Made by a program: the position numbers and the translations under genes. 45,278 nucleotides of DNA, from assembly GCA_018268515.1 (NCBI GenBank), contig JAFDWK010000032.1:1-45278 (forward strand). The letters run 5' to 3'. The notes beneath the pieces are model-generated. The model saw only the letters and a program-made list of their open reading frames with translations, did no database searches and was not told the DNA's origin. Positions 7,721-15,763 of the stretch are shown piece by piece; position 1 is the first letter of the stretch, and every line of letters starts with the position of its first letter. The stretch comes from Actinomycetota bacterium (GTDB lineage: Bacteria; Actinomycetota; Actinomycetes; Actinomycetales; Microbacteriaceae).

Positions 7721-8581
7721 GTGCCGGACACCAGCACCGAGAACCAGCGCGCACTCGAAGACGGTATCGTCACCGATCTGAAGGATCGGATGACCTACGG
7801 CTCCTACCTCGACCTGGATCGTCTCCTCGGTGCACAGCACCCGGTCAGCGTGCCGCAGCATCACGACGAGATGCTGTTCATCATCCAGCACCAGACCACC
7901 GAGCTGTGGCTGAAGCTCGTGCTGCACGAGCTCGGCACCGCGCGGGACCGCCTCGCGGAGGACGACCTGCGCTCGGCGCTCAAGCACATCGCGCGGGTGA
8001 AGCACATCCAGGAGGTGCTCACGCAGCAGTGGTCGGTGCTGGCGACCCTCACCCCCACCGAGTACGCGGAATTCCGCGGAGACCTCGGCAACTCCTCCGG
8101 CTTCCAGTCGGTGCAGTACCGCGCCGTCGAGTTCGCCCTCGGCAACAAGAACGAGCGGATGCTGAGCGTGTTCCGCAGCCATCCCGAGAACCTCGCGATG
8201 CTCACCGCGGAGCTCGAGCGCCCCACCCTGTACGACGAATTCCTGCGGTTCGCCGCACGCCGTGGCCTGCCGATCCCCGCGGAGATCCTCGAGCGCGACG
8301 TGCGCGAGCCGTATCGGATGCACGACTCGCTCGTGCCCGTGCTCACCGAGATCTATCAGAACCCGCACGAGCACTGGGATCTCTACGAGGCGTGCGAGGA
8401 GCTCGTCGACGTCGAGGACAACTTCCAGTTCTGGCGCTTCCGGCATCTGCGCACGGTGACCCGCACGATCGGCCGCAAGGTCGGCACCGGCGGATCCAGC
8501 GGCGTCGACTTCCTGCAGCGCGCGCTCGATCTCACGTTCTTCCCCGAGCTCTACGCGGTGCGCACCGAGATCGGGCAGTGA
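7721..8581 (+). CDS. kynA: Tryptophan 2,3-dioxygenase
   Basis: Cytoplasmic haem enzyme that opens the indole ring of L-tryptophan to N-formylkynurenine, 286 aa, a normal family length. Diagnostic segments are YLDLDRLLGAQHPVS, HHDEMLFIIQHQTTELWLKL, ELGNSSGFQSVQYR-like LGNSSGFQSVQYR, and WRFRHLRTVTRTIG followed by GTGGSSGVDFL. The His in RFRH is the proximal haem ligand by family homology, and GTGGSSG binds substrate. The start is GTG 7721 because AAGGAGGT lies 7 nt upstream; the open frame extends further but without support. An amidohydrolase follows after 4 nt. Neither kynU nor a classical kynB is present nearby. Confidence 0.95.
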   Translation: MPDTSTENQRALEDGIVTDLKDRMTYGSYLDLDRLLGAQHPVSVPQHHDEMLFIIQHQTTELWLKLVLHELGTARDRLAEDDLRSALKHIARVKHIQEVLTQQWSVLATLTPTEYAEFRGDLGNSSGFQSVQYRAVEFALGNKNERMLSVFRSHPENLAMLTAELERPTLYDEFLRFAARRGLPIPAEILERDVREPYRMHDSLVPVLTEIYQNPHEHWDLYEACEELVDVEDNFQFWRFRHLRTVTRTIGRKVGTGGSSGVDFLQRALDLTFFPELYAVRTEIGQ

Positions 8582-8585
8582 TGGA

Positions 8586-9419
8586 GTGAGCGCGGCCAAC
8601 GGCACCGTGATCGGCGGATTCACCGATCACCACGTACATCTGCAGCTGGTGGATCCGGCACGTCTGGCGGGCGGACTGCTCGGTCGGGTGCTGGATCTCG
8701 GATCCGCCCCCGCGGTGGTCGCCGCCCTCGCGGCCGCCCCGCCGGGCGTCACGATCTCCTTCGCGGGTGCGTTCCTGACCCCGGTCGGCGGGTACCCGTC
8801 CGACCGGGACTGGGCGCCGCAGGCCTCGGTCCGCGAGATCGCGGACGCCGGCGCCGCGGAGTCCGCGATCGCCGAGATGAAGACCGCCGGCGCCTCCGTC
8901 ATCAAGGTCGCGAGCAACAGCACGGCCGGCCCCGTGTTCGGCGACGACCTGCTCGCGGCGATCGTGCGCATCGCCGACCGTCACGGCCTGCCCGTGGTCG
9001 CCCATGCGGAGGGCCCCGGCGAGGCGCAGCGCATGCCGCGGCTCGGCGTCAGGGCGCTCGCGCACACCCCGTTCACCGAACGCCTGAGCGACGCCGAGGT
9101 CTCCGCCCAGGCCGGGCGGATCGCGTGGATCTCCACGCTCGCGATCCACGAGGGCGACGCCCGCGAGATCGCGCTGGACAACCTGCGCCGCTTCCACGCG
9201 CACGGCGGCACGGTGCGCTACGGCACCGACCTCGGCAACGGCGAACAGCCGACGGGCCTCAACCCCGCCGAAGTCGCGGCGCTGCGCGAGGCGGGCGTGC
9301 GCGGGGCCGCGCTGATCCGCGCACTCGTCCCCGTGGCCGCGACCGCCGAGCACCGGTTCCTGCTGCCGGCCCGCGACGCGGATCCGTTCGACCTGATACC
9401 CCTGGTCCCCGCGCGCTGA
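8586..9419 (+). CDS. Amidohydrolase-superfamily protein co-transcribed with kynA
   Basis: 277 aa, compact metal-dependent amidohydrolase. All usual metal ligands can be seen: the HxH motif (H16, H18 in FTDHHVHL), a candidate bridging Lys in SVIKVAS, His in VVAHAEG, His in ALAHTPFTE, and the final Asp in YGTDLGN. The start is GTG, 4 nt after the kynA stop, so the two are almost certainly co-transcribed. In tryptophan breakdown the next step is hydrolysis of the formamide of N-formylkynurenine, so this protein is a plausible non-homologous kynurenine formamidase. That role is inference from position. It could instead act on a downstream product or be unrelated. Confidence 0.75.
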   Translation: MSAANGTVIGGFTDHHVHLQLVDPARLAGGLLGRVLDLGSAPAVVAALAAAPPGVTISFAGAFLTPVGGYPSDRDWAPQASVREIADAGAAESAIAEMKTAGASVIKVASNSTAGPVFGDDLLAAIVRIADRHGLPVVAHAEGPGEAQRMPRLGVRALAHTPFTERLSDAEVSAQAGRIAWISTLAIHEGDAREIALDNLRRFHAHGGTVRYGTDLGNGEQPTGLNPAEVAALREAGVRGAALIRALVPVAATAEHRFLLPARDADPFDLIPLVPAR

Positions 9420-9449
9420 GCGGCGCGTGCGGCGATGATCGCGAGCGCG

Positions 9450-9572
9450 CCGCGTTCCGTCTCGCCCGGCCTGCGTCCGTGCTCGTTCAACGGTCCCGAA
9501 AGCGGCAGCCCACCCCCGCGATGGACGTTGAGCGAGCACCGAGCGCAGCGAGGAGCGAGCAACCGGTGGTCT
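9450..9572. repeat. Inverted copies of a dispersed GTTGAGCG...-type intergenic repeat
   Basis: The convergent gap between the amidohydrolase and the phosphatase contains GCTCGTTCAACG and, inverted about 50 bp later, CGTTGAGCGAGC (11 of 12 match). The second is followed by GAGCGCAGCGAGGAGCGAGC. A related copy (CGTTGAGCGGAGAC...GAGACGAAACC) begins at 13917. The arrangement could fold and serve as a bidirectional terminator. No gene is seen here. Confidence 0.5.
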
Positions 9573-10195
9573 CAGACCGCGCCGAGGTCGATGCCGGCGG
9601 CCGCGGGCTCGGCGTACGCGACCTCGCGCCACACATCGCCCACGCGCTCGAACGAGGTGACGCTGGACAGCGCGCAGCGACGAGTGCGCGGATCGTGCCG
9701 CAACGGCAGCCCCGCGACCGACAAGTGCGTGATCCAGATCGGCGCCTGATGCGACACGAACACCACGTCGCCGCCGTCCGCCCGGTGCCAGGCCTCGTCC
9801 ATGGCGGCGCGCATGCGCGCGGCGATCGACGCGTACGGTTCGCCCCAGCTCGGCACGGACGGGCGGCGCAGGTGCCGCCAGTTCCACGGGTTCAGCAGGG
9901 CCCGCCGCATCTGCGTGCCCTCGAACACGTTCCACGGCTCGATGATGCGCTCCTCGAGCAGCGGATCGAGCCCGAACGCCGCAGCGAACGGCTGGGCCGA
10001 TTCCTGGGTGCGCTCGAGCGGCGAGCAGCGCAGAGCCGAGACCGGACGGTCCAGCGAAGCGACGTGGTCGGCGGCGGCCTGCGCCATCCGCCGACCCGCG
10101 TCGCTCAGGTGGTAGTCGGGCAGACGCCCGTAGAGCACGTGCTCGGGGTTGAAGACCTCGCCGTGCCGGACGAGATGAAGACGCTCCGCAGGCAT
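9572..10195 (-). CDS. Histidine phosphatase family protein (phosphoglycerate-mutase-like)
   Basis: 207 aa cytoplasmic enzyme. LHLVRHGEV at residues 6-14 is the RHG catalytic motif with the phospho-accepting His. RCSPLERTQESA carries the second conserved Arg, and VVFVSHQAPIW carries the second catalytic His. LSDAGRRMAQAAADHV is the usual helix after the first motif. The family spans phosphoglycerate mutases, cobalamin and nucleotide phosphatases; the sequence does not choose between them. It is 7 nt downstream of the DUF5684 gene and probably in the same transcript. Confidence 0.85.
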   Translation of the reverse strand: MPAERLHLVRHGEVFNPEHVLYGRLPDYHLSDAGRRMAQAAADHVASLDRPVSALRCSPLERTQESAQPFAAAFGLDPLLEERIIEPWNVFEGTQMRRALLNPWNWRHLRRPSVPSWGEPYASIAARMRAAMDEAWHRADGGDVVFVSHQAPIWITHLSVAGLPLRHDPRTRRCALSSVTSFERVGDVWREVAYAEPAAAGIDLGAV

Positions 10196-10202
10196 CTCCG
10201 GG

Positions 10203-10598
10203 TCAAACCCGGCGGTGCTGGGACGATCCGAAGCCGAGGATCAGGTAACCGATGACCGGCAGCAGCCACAACAGGAAGAACGAGAACGCGCCACCCTTTC
10301 CGAAGCTCTTGCCGAGCTTCACCGCGACGATGATCCCGAACACGATGTTGACGATCGGGATCAGGTACAGCAGCACCCACCAGCCGCTCATGCCGGCGAT
10401 CTTGACGATGAAGATGACGTTCACGATCGGGATGATGGCGAGCCACCCCGGGTGGCCGGCCTTCGTGAACACGCGCCAGAGCGCGATGGCGACGATCACA
10501 TAGAGGATCAGCGAGAACGTGATGTTGGCGCCGGAGAACAGCGTGGCCCACACGCTGCCGACCGCGTCGGTCGGATCGGTGGTGAGGTCGAGCTTCAT
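10203..10598 (-). CDS. DUF5684-type small membrane protein
   Basis: 131 aa with about four hydrophobic helices and the recognisable pattern AGHPGWLAIIPIVNVIFIVKIAGMSGWW, then a run of hydrophobic residues ending LLPVIGYLILGFG. Proteins of this kind are common in actinobacteria and their role is unknown. The start at 10598 has GGAAGG upstream. A TAGACT -10-like box lies on the minus strand in the shared 130-nt gap with aspS, so this gene and the phosphatase form a small operon divergent from aspS. Confidence 0.75.
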   Translation of the reverse strand: MKLDLTTDPTDAVGSVWATLFSGANITFSLILYVIVAIALWRVFTKAGHPGWLAIIPIVNVIFIVKIAGMSGWWVLLYLIPIVNIVFGIIVAVKLGKSFGKGGAFSFFLLWLLPVIGYLILGFGSSQHRRV

Positions 10599-10728
10599 GA
10601 GAACGCCTTCCTGTGGAGCGACATGGTCAGCGCGAGTCTAGTGAGCGGATCCGCCTGCCCGCGAGAGCGCTCCGGGGCTCCCCGTAGACTGGGGAGGTTC
10701 CGTTTTCCCCTGATATAGGAGTCGTTCC
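10599..10728. promoter_or_regulatory. Divergent promoter region DUF5684 / aspS
   Basis: Each direction shows a TAGACT-like -10 (plus strand at about 10684-10689; minus strand at about 10636-10641). Between the plus-strand box and aspS a small inverted repeat, GGGGA...TCCCC (10691-10710), lies in the short leader, followed by TAGGAG before the GTG start. Confidence 0.45.
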
Positions 10729-12525
10729 GTGCTTCGCACCCACACGGCAGGCGCCCTGCGCGCCGAGCACATCGGTCAGACCGTCACTCTCGCGGGCTGG
10801 GTCGATCGCCGTCGCGATCACGGAGGCGTCGCCTTCATCGACCTACGGGACGCATCGGGCATCGCCCAGGTCGTCATCCGCGACGAGGAGATCGCGCATC
10901 CGCTGCGCAGCGAATTCGTGCTGCAGGTGACCGGCGAGGTCTCCCGTCGTCCCGCCGGCAACGAGAACCCGAACCTGCCCTCGGGCGAGATCGAGATCGT
11001 CGCACAGGACGTGGTCGTGCTGAACGAGTCGGCACCGCTGCCCTTCCAGGTCTCCTCGGGCCTCGCGGAGACCGACCCGGTCGGCGAGGACGTGCGCTTC
11101 ACGCACCGCTACCTCGACCTGCGCCGCCCCGCCGCGATCGCGCCGCTGCGGCTGCGCTCGAAGGTCTATAAGGCGCTGCGCGACGTGCTGCACGAGCGCG
11201 AGTTCGTCGAGGTGGAGACCCCGACCCTCACCCGCTCCACGCCGGAGGGCGCCCGCGACTTCGTCGTGCCCGCGCGCCTGCACCCGGGCAGCTGGTACGC
11301 GCTGCCGCAGAGCCCGCAGCTGTTCAAGCAGCTGCTCATGGTCGGCGGCGTGGAGAAGTACTTCCAGATCGCGCGCTGCTACCGCGACGAGGACTTCCGC
11401 GCCGACCGGCAACCCGAGTTCACGCAGCTCGACATCGAGATGAGCTTCGTCGACCAGGAGGACGTCATCGAGATGATGGAGTCCGTCATCACCGCGATGT
11501 GGGCCACCATCGGCGTCGAGGTGCAGACCCCCCTGCCGCGGATGACCTACGCGGACGCGATGGCGAAGTACGGATCCGACAAGCCCGATCTGCGCTTCGG
11601 CCTCGAGCTCGTCGAGGCCACCGAGTACTTCTCCGAGACCACGTTCCGGGTGTTCCAGGCCGACTACGTGGGCGCGGTGGTCATGCCCGGCGGCGCCGCG
11701 CAGCCGCGCAAGGTGCTGGACGCCTGGCAGGACTGGGCCAAGCAGCGCGGTGCCCGCGGGCTCGCGTATGTGCTGTTCAACGAGGACGGCACGCTCGGCG
11801 GCCCCGTCGCGAAGAACCTCAGCGAGGCGGAACAGGCGGGTCTCGCCGCGTTCGTGGGCGCGAAGCCCGGCGACTGCGCGTTCTTCGCCGCCGGATCCGC
11901 GAAGGACTCCCGCGCCCTGCTCGGCGCTGCCCGCGTCGAGATCGGGCGACGCCTCGGCCTGCTCGACCCCGACGTGTTCGCCTTCACCTGGGTCGTCGAC
12001 GCCCCCATGTTCGAGCCGGCCGCGGATGCGGTTGCCTCGGGCGACGTCGCCGTGGGTGCGGGTGCCTGGACCGCCGTGCACCACGCCTTCACCGGCCCGA
12101 AGCCGGAGTTCGAGGCGACCTTCGACACCGACCCCGGATCCGCTCTCGCCTACGCGTACGACATCGTCTGCAACGGCTCCGAACTCGGCGGCGGATCCAT
12201 CCGCATCCACCGCGAGGACGTGCAGAAGCGCGTCTTCGAGGTCATGGGCATCTCCGACGAGGTCGCCCAGGAGCAGTTCGGCTTCCTGCTGAACGCGTTC
12301 AAGTTCGGCGCTCCCCCGCACGGCGGCATCGCGCTCGGCATGGACCGCGTGCTGCAGCACCTGTCCAAGACCGAGTCGATCCGCGAGGTGATCGCGTTCC
12401 CGAAGACCGGCAACGGCTTCGACCCGCTCACCGCCGCGCCCGCCCCGATCACCGCGGAGCAGCGCAAGGAGGCCGGTGTCGACGCCGTGGCAGAGCCCGA
12501 GGCCCCCGAGACCGCCCCGGCCTGA
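10729..12525 (+). CDS. aspS: Aspartate--tRNA ligase, probably non-discriminating (Asp/Asn)
   Basis: Class II aminoacyl-tRNA synthetase, 598 aa, bacterial type with the GAD insertion. An N-terminal OB-fold binds the anticodon (residues 1-110, [19 protein letters not shown]). The catalytic core has motif 2 ([20 protein letters not shown]) and motif 3 ([14 protein letters not shown]). Residue 31 is His. Bacterial AspRS enzymes with His here are generally relaxed and also charge tRNA-Asn for GatCAB transamidation, while discriminating ones have Leu; this is established for characterised AspRS enzymes and applied here by alignment. The start is GTG with TAGGAG 8 nt upstream. The last codons and stop are duplicated once (12514-12525 and 12531-12542). 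A long hairpin follows. Confidence 0.97.
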   Translation: MLRTHTAGALRAEHIGQTVTLAGWVDRRRDHGGVAFIDLRDASGIAQVVIRDEEIAHPLRSEFVLQVTGEVSRRPAGNENPNLPSGEIEIVAQDVVVLNESAPLPFQVSSGLAETDPVGEDVRFTHRYLDLRRPAAIAPLRLRSKVYKALRDVLHEREFVEVETPTLTRSTPEGARDFVVPARLHPGSWYALPQSPQLFKQLLMVGGVEKYFQIARCYRDEDFRADRQPEFTQLDIEMSFVDQEDVIEMMESVITAMWATIGVEVQTPLPRMTYADAMAKYGSDKPDLRFGLELVEATEYFSETTFRVFQADYVGAVVMPGGAAQPRKVLDAWQDWAKQRGARGLAYVLFNEDGTLGGPVAKNLSEAEQAGLAAFVGAKPGDCAFFAAGSAKDSRALLGAARVEIGRRLGLLDPDVFAFTWVVDAPMFEPAADAVASGDVAVGAGAWTAVHHAFTGPKPEFEATFDTDPGSALAYAYDIVCNGSELGGGSIRIHREDVQKRVFEVMGISDEVAQEQFGFLLNAFKFGAPPHGGIALGMDRVLQHLSKTESIREVIAFPKTGNGFDPLTAAPAPITAEQRKEAGVDAVAEPEAPETAPA

Positions 12526-12542
12526 CCGACGCCCCGGCCTGA
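12514..12542 (+). repeat. Duplication of the aspS 3' end including the stop codon
   Basis: GCCCCGGCCTGA occurs at 12514-12525, where its TGA is the aspS stop, and again at 12531-12542. The period is 17 bp. Confidence 0.75.
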
Positions 12543-12565
12543 GCCCGCGCCGCGGTCTCAGGATC

Positions 12566-12624
12566 GGAGTTCTGCGCTCGCTCGGACGGAATCCGCGATT
12601 CTGTCCGAGCGAACGCACATCTCC
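12566..12624. terminator. 59-bp hairpin after aspS
   Basis: Arms of 27 nt (12566-12592 and 12598-12624) pair with four mismatches around a 5-nt CCGCG loop. The core TGCGCTCGCTCGGACGGAAT pairs with 12598-12617 at 18 of 20 positions. It ends 11 nt before the DUF4325-type gene start and immediately upstream of that gene's ribosome binding site. It may be the aspS terminator, a translational control element for the next gene, or both. Confidence 0.7.
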
Positions 12625-12635
12625 GAGGGAAGCGG

Positions 12636-13370
12636 ATGCGGCCGGACGAGGGTACGCGGATCATGAACTACGCCTTCACCGAGATGCTCAACAATGCGAT
12701 CGATCACAGCGGCGGATCACGCGCCACCGTCGAGGTATGGGCGAACGGCTCTGAGATCGCGGCGCGCGTCGGCGACGACGGCTGCGGCGTGTTCGCCCGC
12801 GTCCGGGAAGGCTTCGGCCTTGCTTCCGACCTCGAGGCCGCCGCGGAACTGACCAAGGGGAAGCGGACCACGTGGGCAGCGCGGCACACCGGGGAGGGCA
12901 TCTTCTTCACCTCGAAGGTCGTCACGCTGTTCCGCATCTCCGCGAACGAACTGAGGCTCAGCATCGACAACGACCGCGATGACTACGCACTCGGCACGTC
13001 TCCGGTTCACGTAGGCACCATCGTCGAGATGCGCCTCGCACTGCCGCCGGCGCGGACCCTTCGCTCGGTGTTCGAGGAGTTCACGGATGACGATCTCCGG
13101 TTCTCGCGAAGCCGCCCGCGGATCGAGCTCTTCGCGACCGGCCTGACGTTCGTCTCACGCTCCGAAGCGCGACGCGTGCTGACCGGGATGACCGGCTTCG
13201 ACGACATCGACGTCGACTTCGCCGGCGTCGACGATGTCGGCCAGGGATTCGTGGACGAGCTGATGAGGGTGTGGCCCTCGCAGAACCCGGGCATCCGGAT
13301 CCATCCCATCAACATGAACGACGCCGTCGCCTTCATGGTCGCACGCGCGGAGCGCGCGATTCGGTCATGA
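12636..13370 (+). CDS. GHKL ATPase with C-terminal DUF4325 (STAS-like) domain
   Basis: 244 aa. The protein begins almost at once with a GHKL N-box helix (YAFTEMLNNAIDHSGG, E16/N19/N20), then a G1-like DDGCGVF and a G2-like RHTGEGIFF. The C-terminal half (about 160-240, RIELFATGLTFVSRSEARR then DFAGVDDVGQGFVDELMRVW) matches the STAS-like DUF4325 domain. Many relatives carry an N-terminal winged helix before the ATPase; it is missing here and the only upstream sequence is the hairpin. GAGGGA precedes the ATG by 5 nt, so this start is well supported. Function is unknown; a signalling or anti-sigma-like role is possible. Confidence 0.75.
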   Translation: MRPDEGTRIMNYAFTEMLNNAIDHSGGSRATVEVWANGSEIAARVGDDGCGVFARVREGFGLASDLEAAAELTKGKRTTWAARHTGEGIFFTSKVVTLFRISANELRLSIDNDRDDYALGTSPVHVGTIVEMRLALPPARTLRSVFEEFTDDDLRFSRSRPRIELFATGLTFVSRSEARRVLTGMTGFDDIDVDFAGVDDVGQGFVDELMRVWPSQNPGIRIHPINMNDAVAFMVARAERAIRS

Positions 13371-13399
13371 ACGCCACCCGCGCGTGACAGGATCAAGGC

Positions 13400-13921
13400 A
13401 TGCTCGCCGATCTCGCCCTGCCCGTGCCGCTCGAGACCGGGATCGGCATCGTGACGCTGCGCCGCGCGCACCCCGACGACACCGCGGCGATCATCGCGCT
13501 GCTCGCCGATGACGCGATCAGCGCGGCACGCGGCGACACCGCCTCCGTCGACGACCTGCCGGCGTACGCCGCGGGCCTGGAGTCGGTACTCGCCGACGCG
13601 TCCAACGATCTGCTCGTCGCCGAGCACGACGACGCGGTGATCGGCACGTTCCAGCTCACCCGGATCCCCGGGATGTCCCGCCGCGGCGCGACCCGGCTGC
13701 TCATCGAGGCGGTGCGGGTGCGTTCGGATCTGCGCTCCAGCGGAGTCGGATCCGCGCTCATGCGCTGGATCATGGACGTGGCGACCGCCGAGCTGGACAG
13801 CCCGATGGTGCAGCTCACGTCCGACGCCCAGCGCGTCGAGGCGCACCGCTTCTACGAGCGCCTCGGCTTCGCCGGATCCCACAAGGGCTTCAAGTACAGC
13901 GCCCCGAATCAAGGCCGTTGA
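13400..13921 (+). CDS. GNAT-family N-acetyltransferase
   Basis: 173 aa. The acetyl-CoA-binding motif A is visible as VRVRSDLRSSGVGSALMRW (R-x-x-G-x-G/A pattern), after the strand LLIEAVRV, and the C-terminal motif B as AHRFYERLGFAGSHKGFKY. Such proteins transfer an acetyl group to an amine of a small molecule or protein; the acceptor is not evident. The start has AAGG just upstream (ATCAAGGCATG). The TGA stop lies within a copy of the dispersed CGTTGAGCG... repeat, so the final residues may have been set by that repeat. Confidence 0.85.
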   Translation: MLADLALPVPLETGIGIVTLRRAHPDDTAAIIALLADDAISAARGDTASVDDLPAYAAGLESVLADASNDLLVAEHDDAVIGTFQLTRIPGMSRRGATRLLIEAVRVRSDLRSSGVGSALMRWIMDVATAELDSPMVQLTSDAQRVEAHRFYERLGFAGSHKGFKYSAPNQGR

Positions 13922-13976
13922 GCGGAGACGGCGGAGGCGACCGAGACGAAACCCCGCGCCCTCGCACGAGCCGCGC

Positions 13977-14432
13977 TCAGACCTCGTCGGGGTCGGACAG
14001 GTCCTCGACCGCGACGGGCGTGCGGCCCGCGAACATGACCCCCACGCCGTACTCGTCACCCATCTCCAGGCCGCACTCGGCGAAGCGCATCATCCAGGTG
14101 CCGTCCTGCCACACCACGGCCTCGGGGGCGCCGAACGGCGGCTCCTCCGCCGCCAGCAGCGCGCGATCGGCCGCGGAGAGCGCGGGGCCCGGCAGCTCCT
14201 CCACGAGGTAGCTGATCGCCGCGTCGCTGAGCGCGCCGAACTCCGCCACGATGCCCTGCGCCGCCTCCCTCGCCTCGGCGCTGGGCTCCTCGGCGGGCTC
14301 CGCGACGATGCTCACCGTCCAGCCGCCGTCACCGCCCTCCACGCCGGCGGTCCAGCAGGCGACGTCCTCCGGCGCATCGATCCGGATCAGGGTGACGCCG
14401 TCGAGCTCGATCGCGTCGGGAAGGGTGCTCAT
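13977..14432 (-). CDS. Conserved-looking hypothetical acidic protein
   Basis: 151 aa, strongly acidic, no signal peptide or membrane segment. Trp/Gly motifs such as VEGGDGGWTVSIVAEP, WQDGTWMMRFAECGLE and YGVGVMFAGRTPVAVEDLSD suggest a small alpha/beta cytoplasmic fold. I do not recognise the family. The ATG at 14432 is preferred because the protein-like composition starts there (MSTLPDAIELDG); the frame is open a further 15 codons. It is divergent from the ABC importer at 14618 across a gap that contains an inverted repeat. Confidence 0.65.
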   Translation of the reverse strand: MSTLPDAIELDGVTLIRIDAPEDVACWTAGVEGGDGGWTVSIVAEPAEEPSAEAREAAQGIVAEFGALSDAAISYLVEELPGPALSAADRALLAAEEPPFGAPEAVVWQDGTWMMRFAECGLEMGDEYGVGVMFAGRTPVAVEDLSDPDEV

Positions 14433-14485
14433 GCTCCGATCCAACCAGACCGCGCCCCATCGCACAGCATGCGTCACCCGACGAC

Positions 14486-14514
14486 GGATCGGGATCGGAT
14501 CCCGGACCCGATCC
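14486..14514. promoter_or_regulatory. Inverted repeat in the divergent region before the ABC importer
   Basis: GGATCGGG (14486-14493) and CCCGATCC (14507-14514) are exact complements around a spacer that holds GGATCC. A TACATT -10-like box follows at 14569-14574. It could be an operator for the 14618 operon. No regulator gene is adjacent. Confidence 0.35.
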
Positions 14515-14617
14515 GTTCATCCCGCATTCACCGCGGTCGGCCCGACCCGTAACTCCTCCGCCGTACATTCCCTCTCGACCCGATCCCGGCGACCGCGCCG
14601 GACACCGAGAGGAAATC

Positions 14618-15763
14618 ATGCTCATCAGCAACCGTCGTTCCCGCATCGGCGCCGGCATCGCGCTGGCCGCCAGCGCCGCGCTCCTGCTCTCCGCCTGCTC
14701 AGGATCCGCCTCGGCCGACCCGACCGGATCCGCCGGTACCGGCGCCAATGCGGCCACCGCCACCTCGCTCAAGGACTTCGGCACCCTGGCCGATCTCGAG
14801 AAGGCCGCCGAAGCCGAGGGCAAGCTCAACGTCATCGCGCTGCCCCACGACTGGGCGAACTACGGCGAGATCCTCGGCGCGTTCAAGAAGAAGTACCCGA
14901 AGATCACGGTCAACGAGGCCTCGCCCGATGCGTCCAGCGCCGAGGAGATCCAGGCCGCCAAGACCAACGAGGGCCTCGACACGGCGCCCGACGTGTTCGA
15001 CCTCGGTCTCACCGTGACGCTGCAGAACACGGACAAGTTCGCGGCGTACCAGGTCGCGAAGTGGGACGAGATCCCGGAGAACCTCAAGGACAAGACGGGT
15101 CTGTTCACGGGCGACTACGGCGGGTTCATGTCGATCGGCTACGACTCCTCGAAGTTCCCGGAGCCGAAGAGCCTCGATGACCTGAAGAAGTCCGCGTACA
15201 AGGGCGCCGTGGCGCTGAACGGCGACCCGACCCAGGCCGGCGCCGCGTTCGCCGCGGTGGGCATGGCGACCGTGCAGTCCGGCGGGAAGCTCGACGACTT
15301 CCAGAAGGGCATCGACTTCTTCTCCGAGCTGCAGAAGGCCGGCAACCTGCTCAAGGTCGACGTCACCACCGCGACCGTCGCGAGCGGCGAGACCCCCGTC
15401 GTCTTCGACTGGGACTACCTGAACGCCGCGCACACGAAGGACAACAAGAACTGGAAGACGGTCGTGCTGCCGGGCACCGGCTACGCGGGCTACTACAACC
15501 AGGCGATCAGCAAGGCCGCGCCGCACCCCGCCGCCGCGCGGCTGTGGCAGGAGTTCCTCTACAGCGACGAGGGCCAGAACCTGTGGCTCAAGGGCGGCGC
15601 CCGCCCCGTCCGGATGGACGCCATGACCAAGGCCGGAACGGTCGACAAGACCCTCGCCGCCGCACTGCCCACCGCGCCCAAGGAGACGGTCGTGCCGACC
15701 GAGGCGCAGAGCTCCGCCGCCGGCAAGCTGCTCGGCGAGAAGTGGGCTGCGGCCGTCCAGTGA
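14618..15763 (+). CDS. ABC transporter substrate-binding lipoprotein (iron/aminoethylphosphonate/polyamine class)
   Basis: 381 aa surface lipoprotein. The lipobox is LLSAC with Cys at residue 27. The mature part follows the pattern of extracellular binding proteins related to AfuA/PotD: AEGKLNVIALPHDWANYGEILGAFKKKYP, then APDVFDLGLTVTL, FMSIGYDSSKFPEPKSLDDL, and a C-terminal AARLWQEFLYSDEGQNLW. Proteins with this layout bind ferric iron, 2-aminoethylphosphonate, thiamine or polyamines; the ligand is not fixed by visible residues. GAGAGGAAA precedes the ATG. It heads a four-gene operon with overlapping junctions. Confidence 0.88.
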   Translation: MLISNRRSRIGAGIALAASAALLLSACSGSASADPTGSAGTGANAATATSLKDFGTLADLEKAAEAEGKLNVIALPHDWANYGEILGAFKKKYPKITVNEASPDASSAEEIQAAKTNEGLDTAPDVFDLGLTVTLQNTDKFAAYQVAKWDEIPENLKDKTGLFTGDYGGFMSIGYDSSKFPEPKSLDDLKKSAYKGAVALNGDPTQAGAAFAAVGMATVQSGGKLDDFQKGIDFFSELQKAGNLLKVDVTTATVASGETPVVFDWDYLNAAHTKDNKNWKTVVLPGTGYAGYYNQAISKAAPHPAAARLWQEFLYSDEGQNLWLKGGARPVRMDAMTKAGTVDKTLAAALPTAPKETVVPTEAQSSAAGKLLGEKWAAAVQ

